A DNA stretch of 64,000 nt from Micrococcus endophyticus (GTDB taxonomy: Bacteria; Actinomycetota; Actinomycetes; Actinomycetales; Micrococcaceae). The DNA lies in assembly GCF_014205115.1 (NCBI RefSeq), contig NZ_JACHMW010000001.1:2294001-2358000 (forward strand), in the 5' to 3' direction. Under the pieces are notes generated by a model. It saw nothing but the letters and a program-made list of their open reading frames with translations, did not search any database and was not told the DNA's origin. Below are positions 6,744 through 15,384 of the stretch, piece by piece (the stretch's first letter is position 1; every line of letters starts with the position of its first letter). The translations under genes were made by a program, and so were the position numbers.

Positions 6744-8191
6744 GGGGTGAACACCTTTCCGGGGTTGAGGATGCCGTGCGGGTCGAACACGGCCTTGATC
6801 TTCGCCTGCAGGGCGTGCTGGGCGTCGCCGAGCTCGTCGCGGAGGAACGCGCGCTTGAGCAGGCCCACGCCGTGCTCGCCGGTGAGGGTTCCGCCGAGCT
6901 CCAGGCCCGCCCGGAACAGCTCGCCGGCGGCCTCCCACACGTCTGCCGGGATCGACGTGGCGTCCTCGGCGGCGCCGCCCACCTGCGCGGCCGCGCCGAA
7001 GAGCAGGATCGGGTGGAGGTTGCCGTCGCCGGCGTGGGCCGTCGTCGGGATGGGGATGCCGGTGCGCGCCTCGATGTCCCGGATCCGGGCGAACATCTCG
7101 GCCATCCGGCTGCGGGGCACGGCCACGTCCTCCACGAGCGGCGTGCCGAGCCGCTCGAGCGCGGGGAACGCGGTGCGGCGCAGGGCCAAGAGGGCCTCGC
7201 CCTCGGCGTGGTCCGCGGTGACGGTGACGTCCCCGCCGTGGGCGCGCATGAGGTCGGCCATGGCGGCGCCGTCCTCCTCCGCCCCCGCGCCGTCGGCCTG
7301 GACCAGCAGGAACGCGCCGGACTCCGGCAGCGCGGCGCCGCGCTCGGGGCCGGCGTAGGCGCGCACGGCCGCCAGGGTGACCTCGTCCATGAGCTCCATC
7401 AGCGCGGGCACGTGGCCCGCGTTCGTGACGGCCTCCGCGGCGGCAGCGCCGGCGACGACGTCCGGGAAGAACCCGCCCAGCGTCACCTGCGTCCCGCGCA
7501 CGGCCGGGCGCAGGGACAGGGTGGCGCCCACGATCACGCCGAGGGTGCCCTCGGAGCCGATCATCAGGGCGGTGAGGTCGAAGCCCGTGACGCCCTTGAC
7601 CGTGCGGTGCCCCAGCCGCATCAGCGTGCCGTCCGCGAGCACCACGTCCAGGCCCAGCACGGCCTCGCGGGTGACGCCGTACTTGGCGCACAGCAGCCCG
7701 CCGGCGTTCATGGCAATGTTGCCGCCCACCGTGGAGATGTCCTTAGACGCGGGGTCCGGCGCCCACCACAACCCGTGCTCGGCGAGCGCGGCGTTCAGCG
7801 CCCCGTTGAGGATCCCCGGCTCGACGACGGCCACGCGGTCCGCGGGGGAGACCTCCAGGATCCGGTCCATGCCCATGACGTCCAGGACGACCTCGCCCGC
7901 CCCGGCCACGGCGCCGCCGGCCAGGCCCGTGCCCGCACCGCGGGTCACCAGCGGGGTGCGGGTCTCGTGGGCGAGGCGGCACACGGCCTGCACGTCCGCC
8001 ACGGACGCGGCGTGCACCACGGCCAGCGGCACGGCGGGGGAGCGGTGGCCCGAGCGGTCCGCGCGGGCGGCCTCGAGGGCGGTGGGGGAGACGTCCACGC
8101 GGCCCGGCAGGGCGGCCTGCAGGCGGGCGACGACGCCGGCGGGCCGGGTCGTCTCGGGGTGCGGGGCACCGGGGGAGGCGGGAGAGTCCAT
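6740..8191 (-). CDS. FAD-linked oxidase, GlcD/D-lactate dehydrogenase-like
   Basis: A 483-residue flavoprotein. The PCMH-type FAD domain (about 50-230) has VTRGAGTGLAGGAVAG and DISTVGGNIAMNAGGLLCAKYG; the C-terminal FAD-oxidase domain ends with GEHGVGLLKRAFL and PHGILNPGKVF, the standard GlcD/Dld ending. It should oxidise a 2-hydroxy acid (glycolate or D-lactate type), passing electrons to the chain. No GlcE or GlcF subunit gene is adjacent, so a stand-alone D-lactate dehydrogenase role is as likely as glycolate oxidase. ATG 8191 begins MDSPASPG; the upstream open frame is low-complexity. Coupled to the downstream thioesterase. Confidence 0.87.
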   Translation of the reverse strand: MDSPASPGAPHPETTRPAGVVARLQAALPGRVDVSPTALEAARADRSGHRSPAVPLAVVHAASVADVQAVCRLAHETRTPLVTRGAGTGLAGGAVAGAGEVVLDVMGMDRILEVSPADRVAVVEPGILNGALNAALAEHGLWWAPDPASKDISTVGGNIAMNAGGLLCAKYGVTREAVLGLDVVLADGTLMRLGHRTVKGVTGFDLTALMIGSEGTLGVIVGATLSLRPAVRGTQVTLGGFFPDVVAGAAAAEAVTNAGHVPALMELMDEVTLAAVRAYAGPERGAALPESGAFLLVQADGAGAEEDGAAMADLMRAHGGDVTVTADHAEGEALLALRRTAFPALERLGTPLVEDVAVPRSRMAEMFARIRDIEARTGIPIPTTAHAGDGNLHPILLFGAAAQVGGAAEDATSIPADVWEAAGELFRAGLELGGTLTGEHGVGLLKRAFLRDELGDAQHALQAKIKAVFDPHGILNPGKVFTP

Positions 8192-8240
8192 GCGGACAGC
8201 GTCCCAGACCACAGCGGCCGGGCGCGCGGGGGGCGGGCCG

Positions 8241-8268
8241 GTGACGCGTCCGGCCGCCTCCCTAGACT
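8241..8268 (+). promoter_or_regulatory. Promoter for the acetyltransferase-glutaminase pair
   Basis: GTGACG (8241-8246), a 16-base spacer and TAGACT (8263-8268), seven bases before the ATG at 8276. This spacing puts the start of transcription at or next to the ATG, so the message is probably leaderless. Confidence 0.5.
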
Positions 8269-8275
8269 GGCGGCC

Positions 8276-9031
8276 ATGACATCCCCGGACCGAGCCGCCC
8301 CGCCCGCACCCCCGACCCCGGCCTTCGGCCCGGCCCCCGAGGCCCCCGCGGCCGACAACGCCGCCCCCGCGCGTCGCCGCCTGCAGGTGGTCTCCCTGCG
8401 CCCCGAGGGCCTCAGCGAGGACGCGGTGGGTCGCGTCGCCGGGCTCCTGGCCGAGGCGTTCGCCGAGGACGAGTTCACCCTCGGCCTGCTGCCGGCCGAC
8501 CGCCGCGCCGAGCGGCTCGCCCGGATGTTCGCCCTCGACGTCCACGACGCCCTGCGCCCCGCACGCGCCGCCGGCGGCGAGGCAGGGCCGCGCGGCGCCG
8601 TCGACGTCGCCCTCGACCCTGAGGACGGGACCCTGCTGGCCGCTGCCGTGTGGGACGGCCCGGACGCCCCGCGCGGGACCACCGTGCCCGGCGCGCTCGC
8701 GGCCCTGCCCGCCCGGCTGCGCGTGCACGGCCGCCGCACCTGGGATGCGGCCCGCACGGACGCCGCGTGCGAGCGCGCCCGCCCCGCCGCCGCCCACTGG
8801 TACCTCACCCAGCTCGGCACCGCCCCGGCCGCCCGCGGCCGCGGGGCCGCCTCCGCCCTGGTCCGGCTGCGCCAGCGCCGGGCCGCGCGCGCCGGCGTCG
8901 GGATCCACCTCGAGGCCTCCTCCGCGGAGGCCGTGCCGTTCTACGCGCGCCTGGGCTTCCGCGAGACCGGGACGGTCCGCGCGCACGGCACCCGGGACCT
9001 GGCCGCGATGTGGTGGGAGGCGCAGGCATGA
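8276..9031 (+). CDS. GNAT-family N-acetyltransferase
   Basis: A 251-residue protein. The N-terminal 35 residues are alanine/proline-rich; the GNAT domain follows, with the acetyl-CoA loop at LTQLGTAPAARGRGAASALV (motif A, Q/R-x-x-G-x-G/A form) and the C-terminal GIHLEASSAEAVPFYARLGFRETG strand-helix-strand ending. Substrate unknown. Its stop overlaps the glutaminase start (ATGA), so the two genes are translationally coupled and share the upstream promoter. Confidence 0.85.
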   Translation: MTSPDRAAPPAPPTPAFGPAPEAPAADNAAPARRRLQVVSLRPEGLSEDAVGRVAGLLAEAFAEDEFTLGLLPADRRAERLARMFALDVHDALRPARAAGGEAGPRGAVDVALDPEDGTLLAAAVWDGPDAPRGTTVPGALAALPARLRVHGRRTWDAARTDAACERARPAAAHWYLTQLGTAPAARGRGAASALVRLRQRRAARAGVGIHLEASSAEAVPFYARLGFRETGTVRAHGTRDLAAMWWEAQA

Positions 9032-10365
9032 GGCATCCGTTCGTCGACTACCTGGAGGGCCTGCTCGGCTCCCTCGAGCACGTCACCGAGGGGGACGTGG
9101 CCCGGTACATCCCGATCCTCGCCGAGGCGGACCCGTCCCTGAGCGCCGTGGCCGTGGCCACCACCTCGGGGCGCGTGCACACCGCCGGCGACGCCGACGC
9201 CGAGTTCTCCATCCAGTCGGTCTCCAAGCCGTTCACCTACGCCGGCGCCCTCGAGGACCGCGGCGTGGAGCTGGTGGACGAGTACGTGGCCCTGAACCCC
9301 TCCGGGGAGGCCTTCAACGAGCTCTCCCTCGAGGCCGACTCCCACCGCCCGGACAACGCCATGATCAACGCGGGCGCGATCGCCGTGCACCAGCTCCTCG
9401 TGGGCCCGGGCGCCACCCCCGCCGAGCGCACCGAGCGGGCCGTGTCCCTGATGTCCACGCTGGCCGGGCGGCGCCTGCGCGTGGACGAGCGGACGTTCGA
9501 GTCGGAGATGGCCAACGCGGACCGCAACCTCGCGCTCGGGCACATGCTGCGCAGCCACGGGATCCTGCAGGACCGTGCGGAGGACGTGGTGGCCGGGTAC
9601 ATCGCCCAGTGCTCCGTGATGGTGAACGTGCGGGACCTGGCCGTCATGGGCGCCACCCTCGCCTCCGGCGGCATCCACCCCCTCACCGGGGACCGCGTGC
9701 TCTCCTCGCTCGTGTGCCGGCAGGTGCTCTCCGTGATGTCCTCCGCCGGCATGTACGACGCCGCCGGCCAGTGGATGGCCCACGTAGGCATCCCCGCGAA
9801 GTCCGGGGTGTCCGGGGCGGTGCTCGGCGCGCTGCCCGGGCAGGTGGGCATCGGCACCTACTCCCCGCGCCTGGACCCGTTCGGCAACTCGGTGCGCGGC
9901 GTGGAGATGTGCCGGATCATGTCCGAGGACCTGGACCTGCACATCATGGAGGCGGACGCGATCGGCAGCACCGTGGTGCGCAGCGTCCGCCGCGAGGGGG
10001 ACACCGTGCACCTGCACCTGCAGGGCGTGATCCGCTTCGGCGGCGGCGAGTCCGTGCTCGCGGCCATGACCGAGCTCGGCACCGGCGCGGACCCGGACCC
10101 CGTGGACTGGGCGCACTGTTTCTACCCGTTCTCCGAGGAGCCGGACACGGCCGCGGGCCGCGCCGCCGCGCAGGACGAGGGCCGCACCGCGGCCGAGGCG
10201 CTCGAGCAGGAGGCGCCGGTGCGCGCCGTCGTCGTGCACCTGGAGCGCGTGGACCGGGTGGCGCCCGTGGGCCGGCGGCTGATCGAGGACGGTCTGAAGC
10301 GGCTGCGCGCGGACGGGGTCCAGGTGCGCGTGGAGGACCCGGACGGGGTGCTCACGGGCGGCTGA
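9028..10365 (+). CDS. glsA: Glutaminase with C-terminal STAS-like domain
   Basis: A 445-residue enzyme that hydrolyses glutamine to glutamate and ammonia. The serine beta-lactamase-like domain spans about 1-310: SIQSVSKPFTYA holds the catalytic Ser64-x-x-Lys67 pair, and SHRPDNAMINAGAI, ESEMANADRNLALGHMLRS, SSAGMYDAAGQWMAHVGIPAKSG complete the active site. Residues about 385-440 (VRAVVVHLERVDRVAPVGRRLIEDGLKRL) form a STAS-like domain. The two-domain layout and sequence resemble the salt-tolerant Micrococcus luteus glutaminase. Coupled to the upstream acetyltransferase gene by a four-base overlap. Confidence 0.95.
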   Translation: MRHPFVDYLEGLLGSLEHVTEGDVARYIPILAEADPSLSAVAVATTSGRVHTAGDADAEFSIQSVSKPFTYAGALEDRGVELVDEYVALNPSGEAFNELSLEADSHRPDNAMINAGAIAVHQLLVGPGATPAERTERAVSLMSTLAGRRLRVDERTFESEMANADRNLALGHMLRSHGILQDRAEDVVAGYIAQCSVMVNVRDLAVMGATLASGGIHPLTGDRVLSSLVCRQVLSVMSSAGMYDAAGQWMAHVGIPAKSGVSGAVLGALPGQVGIGTYSPRLDPFGNSVRGVEMCRIMSEDLDLHIMEADAIGSTVVRSVRREGDTVHLHLQGVIRFGGGESVLAAMTELGTGADPDPVDWAHCFYPFSEEPDTAAGRAAAQDEGRTAAEALEQEAPVRAVVVHLERVDRVAPVGRRLIEDGLKRLRADGVQVRVEDPDGVLTGG

Positions 10366-10410
10366 CGGGAGCCGGGCGCCGCGGCCGTGTTCTTCCCCAC
10401 GACCCCTTCT

Positions 10411-10432
10411 GTTCACCTGGCGTTCATGTGAG
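10411..10432 (+). promoter_or_regulatory. Candidate PHO box (PhoP direct repeat)
   Basis: Two adjoining 11-base units, GTTCACCTGGC and GTTCATGTGAG, match the GTTCA-N6-GTTCA form of actinobacterial PhoP-binding PHO boxes. They lie 42 bases upstream of the ATG of the Pr6Pr membrane protein gene. Phosphate control is inferred. Confidence 0.45.
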
Positions 10433-10473
10433 AATGGCGGATCCCTCGTGTTCCCGTCTCTCCAGGACCCGCC

Positions 10474-11220
10474 ATGCTCCGCCTCGCACGCCCCCGCTCC
10501 CGTCGCGCCCCGCAGGGGCTCGGCGGTCGGCTCGTGCGCGCCGTCGCCGCGCGCCCGGTGCCGCCGGGGCGGCCGCGGGCCCGCCTGGCCTGGCACGTCT
10601 CCGGGGCGCTGCCGCTGATCGGGTGCCTCACCTCGTTCCCCATCGGCATGTCCAAGGACTCGATGGTGATCCCGGGCGTCGGCTACCAGGGCGGCTTCTC
10701 CGCCGGCTGGCACCACGCCCTGAACCAGCCGGCGTACTTCACGTGGCTGTCCAACGCCCTGGTGGCGGGCACCTCGCTGACGCTGGCCACGCGCCGCACC
10801 GCGCCGACGTCGGACGCGTTCTGGGCCGTGCGCACGGCCGGTCTCGGCTCGGTGATGGTCACGGGCATCGTCTACAACTCCGTGCTGCGCGGCCGGGAGC
10901 AGGACACCGTGCTCTACCGGTTCAACGACACGCTGCAGCACATCGTGAACCCCGTGCTCGCGCCCGCCGTGTGGGCGCTGTTTGACCCGCGCGGGCAGAT
11001 CACCCCGCGCCGCGCCGGCCTGGCCGCGGTGATCCCGCTGCTGTGGGCGACGGCCACCATGGCGCGCGGCCCTCGCATCGACTGGTACCCGTACCCGTTC
11101 CTGGACGTGCCGCGGCACGGGGCGCGGACCGTGGGCGTGGTGCTGGCGGGCATCCTGGCCGGGTTCACCGGCCTCATGGGCCTGCTCGGCGGCCTGGACC
11201 GCCGGCTCGGCGCGCGCTGA
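10474..11220 (+). CDS. Pr6Pr-family integral membrane protein
   Basis: A 248-residue protein with a basic 40-residue cytoplasmic N-terminus and about six membrane segments. AYFTWLSNALVAGTSLTLATRR, VTGIVYNSVLRG, LQHIVNPVLAPAVWALFDPRG and DWYPYPFLDVPRHG are the characteristic segments of the Pr6Pr (FAR-17a/AIG1-like) family, whose function is not established in bacteria. The ATG at 10474 follows an AGGAC site. A PHO-box-like repeat lies in the upstream gap. It converges with the acetyltransferase gene that ends at 11225, with four bases between the two stops. Confidence 0.8.
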   Translation: MLRLARPRSRRAPQGLGGRLVRAVAARPVPPGRPRARLAWHVSGALPLIGCLTSFPIGMSKDSMVIPGVGYQGGFSAGWHHALNQPAYFTWLSNALVAGTSLTLATRRTAPTSDAFWAVRTAGLGSVMVTGIVYNSVLRGREQDTVLYRFNDTLQHIVNPVLAPAVWALFDPRGQITPRRAGLAAVIPLLWATATMARGPRIDWYPYPFLDVPRHGARTVGVVLAGILAGFTGLMGLLGGLDRRLGAR

Positions 11221-11224
11221 GCGC

Positions 11225-11869
11225 TCAGTCTGACGACGGCGCCGCAGCTCCCGACGACGCCGCCCGGCGGGCGTGCCACTCGTGCGCCAGCAGCCCCATG
11301 ACGTGGCAGTCGATCCACTCCCCGTCCAGCAGCAGCGCCTGCCGGAGGGTGCCCTCGTGGACGAAGCCGAGCCGGGCGTAGACGTGGCGGGCACGCGGGT
11401 TGTGGTCGTAGACCTCGAGACCCACGCGGTGCAGTCCGACCGTGGTGAAGGCGTGCTCGAGCACGAGCGTGAGGGCGCGGGTGCCGACGCCGCGGTCCCG
11501 GCCGGCCCCGGCCAGCCAGAGCCGCAGCCCGCACGCGCGGTTGCCCGGGTCCAGGTCCAGGAGGAGGATCTCGCCGAGCACGGCGCCCTCGGCCTCCACC
11601 GTCCACACGGCCCGGTCCTCGTCCGCGGCCCAGCCGGCGTAGATCTCGGCGAGCCGCTCGGGTGTCGGGCCGGCGTGCGCCTCTCCGCGGGCGATCGCGG
11701 CCGCCTGGGCGGTGGAGTGCACGGAGCCGGTGAGCACCTGCACGTCCGCGTCCCGCAGGAGGGCGCCGAGCGCGGGAGCGTGGCGGGCGTCGGCGGGGCG
11801 CAGGGTGACGACGCCGTCGCCCAGCTCCGGCACGTCCGCCAGGCTGGGCACGGACTGGAGGTCCGGCAC
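11225..11869 (-). CDS. GNAT acetyltransferase, RimJ/RimL type
   Basis: A 214-residue protein with an Acetyltransf_3 (RimJ/RimL) domain: VTLRPADARHAPALGALL, then WTVEAEGAVLGEILLLDLDPGNRACGLRLWLAGAGRDRGVGTRALTLVLEHAF (RDRGVGTRAL is the acetyl-CoA loop) and VGLEVYDHNPRARHVYARLGFVHEGTLR. The family acetylates protein N-termini or small amines. The start is uncertain: GTG 11869 lies five bases after the upstream YCII stop and is chosen; GTG 11851 is an alternative. It forms a two-gene unit with the YCII gene. Confidence 0.83.
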   Translation of the reverse strand: MPDLQSVPSLADVPELGDGVVTLRPADARHAPALGALLRDADVQVLTGSVHSTAQAAAIARGEAHAGPTPERLAEIYAGWAADEDRAVWTVEAEGAVLGEILLLDLDPGNRACGLRLWLAGAGRDRGVGTRALTLVLEHAFTTVGLHRVGLEVYDHNPRARHVYARLGFVHEGTLRQALLLDGEWIDCHVMGLLAHEWHARRAASSGAAAPSSD

Positions 11870-11874
11870 GGGCC

Positions 11875-12258
11875 TCAGCCCTGCAGGCGACGCAGCTCCA
11901 CGGGCTGGCCGCACGCGTAGGAGGCCTCGCCGGCGAGGGTCCGGGCGGCGGCCTCGTCCGGGGACTCCACGATCCAGAAGCCGCCGAGCTGGGCGCCCTC
12001 GGGGGAGGCGGTGCCCTCGGCGATGCGCCGCTGGGCGGCCACCTCCTCGGGGCCCTGGGCGGCGGTGGCGTCCACCACCACGGCCTCCTCGGGCGGGGTG
12101 AGGCCGCCGGCGCCCACGAGCGCGCCGGACTCCTCGAGCCGTGCGTTGAACGAGGCGACGCGCTCGAAGGCCAGGCGCATCTGGTCCTCGGACTCGTAGG
12201 CGGTGCCGGCGGCGTGCACGCCCGGGGCGTGCCACACGGAGATCAGGTACTGGCTCAT
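11875..12258 (-). CDS. YCII-related domain protein
   Basis: A 127-residue cytoplasmic protein. MSQYLISVW at the start, FERVASFNARLEESGALVGAGGLTPPEEAVVVD in the middle and LGGFWIVESPDEAAARTLAGEASYACGQPVELRRL at the end match the YCII/DGPF family, small ferredoxin-like-fold proteins often found beside ECF sigma factors; no such sigma gene is here. Function unknown. ATG 12258 was preferred to an in-frame ATG six codons upstream because it begins at the usual family residue. The downstream acetyltransferase gene follows after five bases. Confidence 0.82.
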   Translation of the reverse strand: MSQYLISVWHAPGVHAAGTAYESEDQMRLAFERVASFNARLEESGALVGAGGLTPPEEAVVVDATAAQGPEEVAAQRRIAEGTASPEGAQLGGFWIVESPDEAAARTLAGEASYACGQPVELRRLQG

Positions 12259-12270
12259 GCGGTCATTGGA

Positions 12271-12326
12271 CCACACGCCCCGGACGCCGCACCGCGTGTC
12301 AGCGGCGCAGCGTCCGGGGCGTGTGG
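12271..12326. terminator. Palindrome with 16-bp perfect arms
   Basis: Arms 12271-12286 and 12311-12326 are perfect complements around a 24-base loop that itself has GCCGC/GCGGC potential. It lies between two genes of the same strand, downstream of the SDR gene (stop at 12348) and just before the YCII gene start (12258), and probably terminates the SDR transcript. Confidence 0.6.
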
Positions 12327-12347
12327 TGGAACGCCGGGGCCGGGGCG

Positions 12348-13013
12348 TCAGGCGCGGTGGACGGCCTCGGCGACGGGCGTGTCCCCGTCCACGAAGTCGA
12401 TCTTGCGGCCCACGGTGGTGGGGTCCGCCAGCACCGCGACGAGCGCGCGGGCCACGTTGCCGCGGCTGACCTCGCCCTTCGGCGCGTCCGGGGTGTCGAG
12501 ATCCGGGTCCACGGTGATGCGGCCGGTGGGCTCCTCCAAGGTGAGCGCGGCCGGGCCGAGGATGGTCCAGGCCAGCCCCGAGTCCCGCAGGGCCTCGTCC
12601 GCCTCGGCCTTGGCCTGGGCGTAGGCGTGGAAGGAGTCGTCCTCGGGGACGCCGTGGTGCAGGGAGGCGCCGAGGTAGGACACCATCACGTAGCGGCGCA
12701 CCCCGGCGGCCTCGGCGGCGCGCATGGTGGCCAGGGCGGCGTCGTGGTCCACGGCGCGCGTGCGGGCGGGGTCGCCGCCGCCGGCGCCCGCCGAGAACAC
12801 CACGTTGTCCGCGTCGCGGAACGCCTGGACGAGGTCCTCCTCGCCCGCGCGCTCGACGTCCAGCACGAGCGGGGCGGCGCCGGCCGCCTCCACCTCGGCG
12901 GCGTGCTCCGGGTTGCGGATGATCGAGGTGACGTCGTGGCCGGCCTCGGCCAGCAGCGGGGCGGCCAGCAGGGCCACCTTGCCGTGGCCGCCGATGATCA
13001 CGGTGCGGGTCAT
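12348..13013 (-). CDS. NAD(P)H-binding atypical short-chain dehydrogenase
   Basis: A 221-residue Rossmann-fold protein. The start MTRTVIIGGHGKVALLAAPLLAEAGHDV is the GxxGxxG nucleotide site typical of the NmrA/YwnB-like atypical SDRs; DADNVVFSAGAGGGD, YVMVSYLGAS and FHAYAQAKAEADEALRDSGLAWTILGPAAL follow in family order. The tyrosine-x3-lysine pair is present as Y-A-Q-A-K, so catalysis is possible. Substrate unknown. ATG 13013; the upstream frame is open but lacks similarity. It is transcribed away from the defence operon. Confidence 0.85.
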   Translation of the reverse strand: MTRTVIIGGHGKVALLAAPLLAEAGHDVTSIIRNPEHAAEVEAAGAAPLVLDVERAGEEDLVQAFRDADNVVFSAGAGGGDPARTRAVDHDAALATMRAAEAAGVRRYVMVSYLGASLHHGVPEDDSFHAYAQAKAEADEALRDSGLAWTILGPAALTLEEPTGRITVDPDLDTPDAPKGEVSRGNVARALVAVLADPTTVGRKIDFVDGDTPVAEAVHRA

Positions 13014-13236
13014 GAGAGTGCTCCTTCGGGTCGGGTGCGTCTCACCGAGGCCAGCAAGCGCGGGGAGCGGGATATTCCGGGGGTGGGGGGAGGTGCCCGA
13101 GAGGCTGGGTGACGACGGCGACGCCCGCAGGGGGACGGCATGACGGGTGGCGTGTTCCGAACCCTTGTCTGGTCCCGTCCCTAGGATGGACGAAGCGGGC
13201 CACGAGGCACTCGCAAGCATGAAGGGGCACTGAGTA

Positions 13237-15384
13237 TTGTCACGACTGACTGAACTACTGCGGCAGGCGCGCAAGGCCGACGAGCAACTGGGCAAGGACC
13301 TCGAAGCCGAGATCGTTGCCCTGACCAAGCGGCGGACCTTTGGCCTGGTCTTCGAGCAGCACCAGCCGGAGGCCGTGGAGTTGCCCGGGCGTGCTGTGCG
13401 TCGTGGTGACAAGGTGCGGGTCCTCCCGCCCCGGGGCGAGGTCAAGCAGGGCGACCAGCGGCTCTGGCGGGTAGACCGGATCGAGCGCGTGGACGGCACG
13501 CGGGTGGCGCACCTGAGCGAGTTCGAGGCAGAGCAGCCCGAGCAGCCCGAGCAGCAGTCGGCGCTGGTCGAAGACGTGGTGGTCGTGGCCGAGTTCCGCG
13601 ACCGTATCTACCCCGGCTTGGTCGAGACCGGGCGGGTGGAGCGCGGCGGGGACAAGCCCTTCCACACGGTGATCAACGCCGAGAACTATCACGCGCTGGA
13701 GATGCTGACCTACACCCACCGGCACTCGATTGACGCCATCTACATCGACCCGCCGTACAACACCGGGGCGAAGGACTGGAAGTACAACAACAACTACGTC
13801 GAGGGGGACGACGACTACCGGCACTCGAAGTGGCTCGCCTTCATGGAGCGACGGCTGGAGATCGCCAAGGAACTACTGAACCCCGAGGACAGCGTGCTCA
13901 TCGTCACGATTGACGAGAAGGAGTACCTGCGGCTGGGGCTGCTCCTGGAGCAGATCTTTCCCGACGCGAGGATCACGATGATCACGTCCTCGATCACACC
14001 CGGGGGGTCCACACGTAGCGGGACCTTCAACCGCGCTTCGGAGTACATCTACTTCGTCCAGGTGGGTACGTCCGCGCCTATGCCACTCCCCTTGTCGGCG
14101 GAATGGAATCCCGTTGGCACCAAGAACAAGCAGGACCTGTACTGGGCACGACTGATCCGCTCGGGCACTCAGCCCTTCAGGACGACCCACCCGAACCTCT
14201 TCTACCCCATCTACGTGTGTCAAACCGAGGGTGGAGAGGGAACGTTCCACTCGATCGGTGATCCTTTCTATGGAGACGGCTGGGAAAACGCCTCAGCACC
14301 ACAGGGGACAACGGCGATATGGCCCATTCGTGCAGACGGCAGAGAAGGTCGGTGGCAGATTTCGCCGAACGCGTTGAGGGAAGCGATGTCGGGTGGGTTC
14401 GTCAAGTTGGGTCCCTGGAAGCAAAAGCAGACGACTGTCTACTACTTGAAGCAGGGCGAACGGGCAAAGGTCGCCAACGGCACCTTCAGCATCGTCGGTC
14501 ATCGCCCAGATGGGTCGGTAATCACGGACGGGAGTGCCTACCAAGCGAGATTTGTCCCAACGGATATTTGGCGGATCACCGCGCATGATGCTGGCAACAG
14601 CGGAAGCCGTCTTGTCGAGAAGTTCGTTCCCGCTCGGAAGTTTCCGTTTCCGAAGTCGCTGTATGCGGTCGAAGATGCCCTCCGCTTCTTCGTAAAGGGC
14701 AAGCCTCACGCGACTGTCCTCGACTTCTTCTCCGGCTCGGGCACGACTGCACACGCCATCATGCGCCTCAACAAGCAGGACAGCGGCAAGCGCCAGTGCA
14801 TCAGCGTCACCAACAATGAGGTCAGCGCCGAGGAGCAGCGCGGCCTGCGCAAGCAGGGGTTGCGTCCGGGCGACCCCGACTGGGAAGCGCTCGGCATCTG
14901 CGACTACATCACCAAGCCCCGAGTAACTGCCGCCATCACGGGCGAGACACCACAGGGCGATCCGATCAAGGGTGACTATCGGTTCACGGACGAGTTCCCG
15001 ATGGCCGAGGGGTTTGAGGAGAACGCCGCGTTCTTCACGCTCACCTACGAGGACCCGCTGTCGATCCGGCATCACCGGGCGTTCGAGCGGGTTGCTCCAA
15101 TGCTGTGGCTGCGGGCGGGATCGCGAGGTCGAGTCATTGACGACCTGGGTGAGGACGGCTGGGACGTGGCCGAGGCGTACGGGGTGCTGGAGAACATCGA
15201 CCAGATGGGCGACTTTGTGGCGCGGGTGGCGGAGGTCGAGACGGTCGAAACCGTGTTCGTGGTGACGGATTCGGATGCCGCCTTCCAGATGACCTGCCGG
15301 GACCTTCCCGCGCGAGTGACCGCCGTGCGGCTGTATGAGTCCTACCTGCACAACTTCATGATCAACCGGAGGGCACGCGCATGA
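13237..15384 (+). CDS. mod: Type III-like site-specific DNA methyltransferase (Mod)
   Basis: A 715-residue beta-class amino-methyltransferase. The catalytic motif DPPYNTG is at 171-177 and the SAM-binding motif DFFSGSGTTAHAI is near 496, giving the IV-before-I order of type III Mod subunits and expected N6-adenine methylation. Between them lies the long variable region (about 230-490) that should serve as the target recognition domain. The N-terminal 110 residues are an added helical/beta section ending in an EQPEQPEQQ linker. The start is TTG 13237 with AAGGGG upstream. The stop overlaps the res start (ATGA). G+C is clearly below the neighbours. Confidence 0.88.
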   Translation: MSRLTELLRQARKADEQLGKDLEAEIVALTKRRTFGLVFEQHQPEAVELPGRAVRRGDKVRVLPPRGEVKQGDQRLWRVDRIERVDGTRVAHLSEFEAEQPEQPEQQSALVEDVVVVAEFRDRIYPGLVETGRVERGGDKPFHTVINAENYHALEMLTYTHRHSIDAIYIDPPYNTGAKDWKYNNNYVEGDDDYRHSKWLAFMERRLEIAKELLNPEDSVLIVTIDEKEYLRLGLLLEQIFPDARITMITSSITPGGSTRSGTFNRASEYIYFVQVGTSAPMPLPLSAEWNPVGTKNKQDLYWARLIRSGTQPFRTTHPNLFYPIYVCQTEGGEGTFHSIGDPFYGDGWENASAPQGTTAIWPIRADGREGRWQISPNALREAMSGGFVKLGPWKQKQTTVYYLKQGERAKVANGTFSIVGHRPDGSVITDGSAYQARFVPTDIWRITAHDAGNSGSRLVEKFVPARKFPFPKSLYAVEDALRFFVKGKPHATVLDFFSGSGTTAHAIMRLNKQDSGKRQCISVTNNEVSAEEQRGLRKQGLRPGDPDWEALGICDYITKPRVTAAITGETPQGDPIKGDYRFTDEFPMAEGFEENAAFFTLTYEDPLSIRHHRAFERVAPMLWLRAGSRGRVIDDLGEDGWDVAEAYGVLENIDQMGDFVARVAEVETVETVFVVTDSDAAFQMTCRDLPARVTAVRLYESYLHNFMINRRARA

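Noticed and set aside
13090-13115. GGAGGTGCCCGAGAGGCTG resembles the 5' end of a tRNA-Ser
   Set aside because: The rest of the tRNA (anticodon arm, T-arm, acceptor complement) is absent, and islands usually carry tRNA 3' ends, not 5' ends. Probably coincidence.
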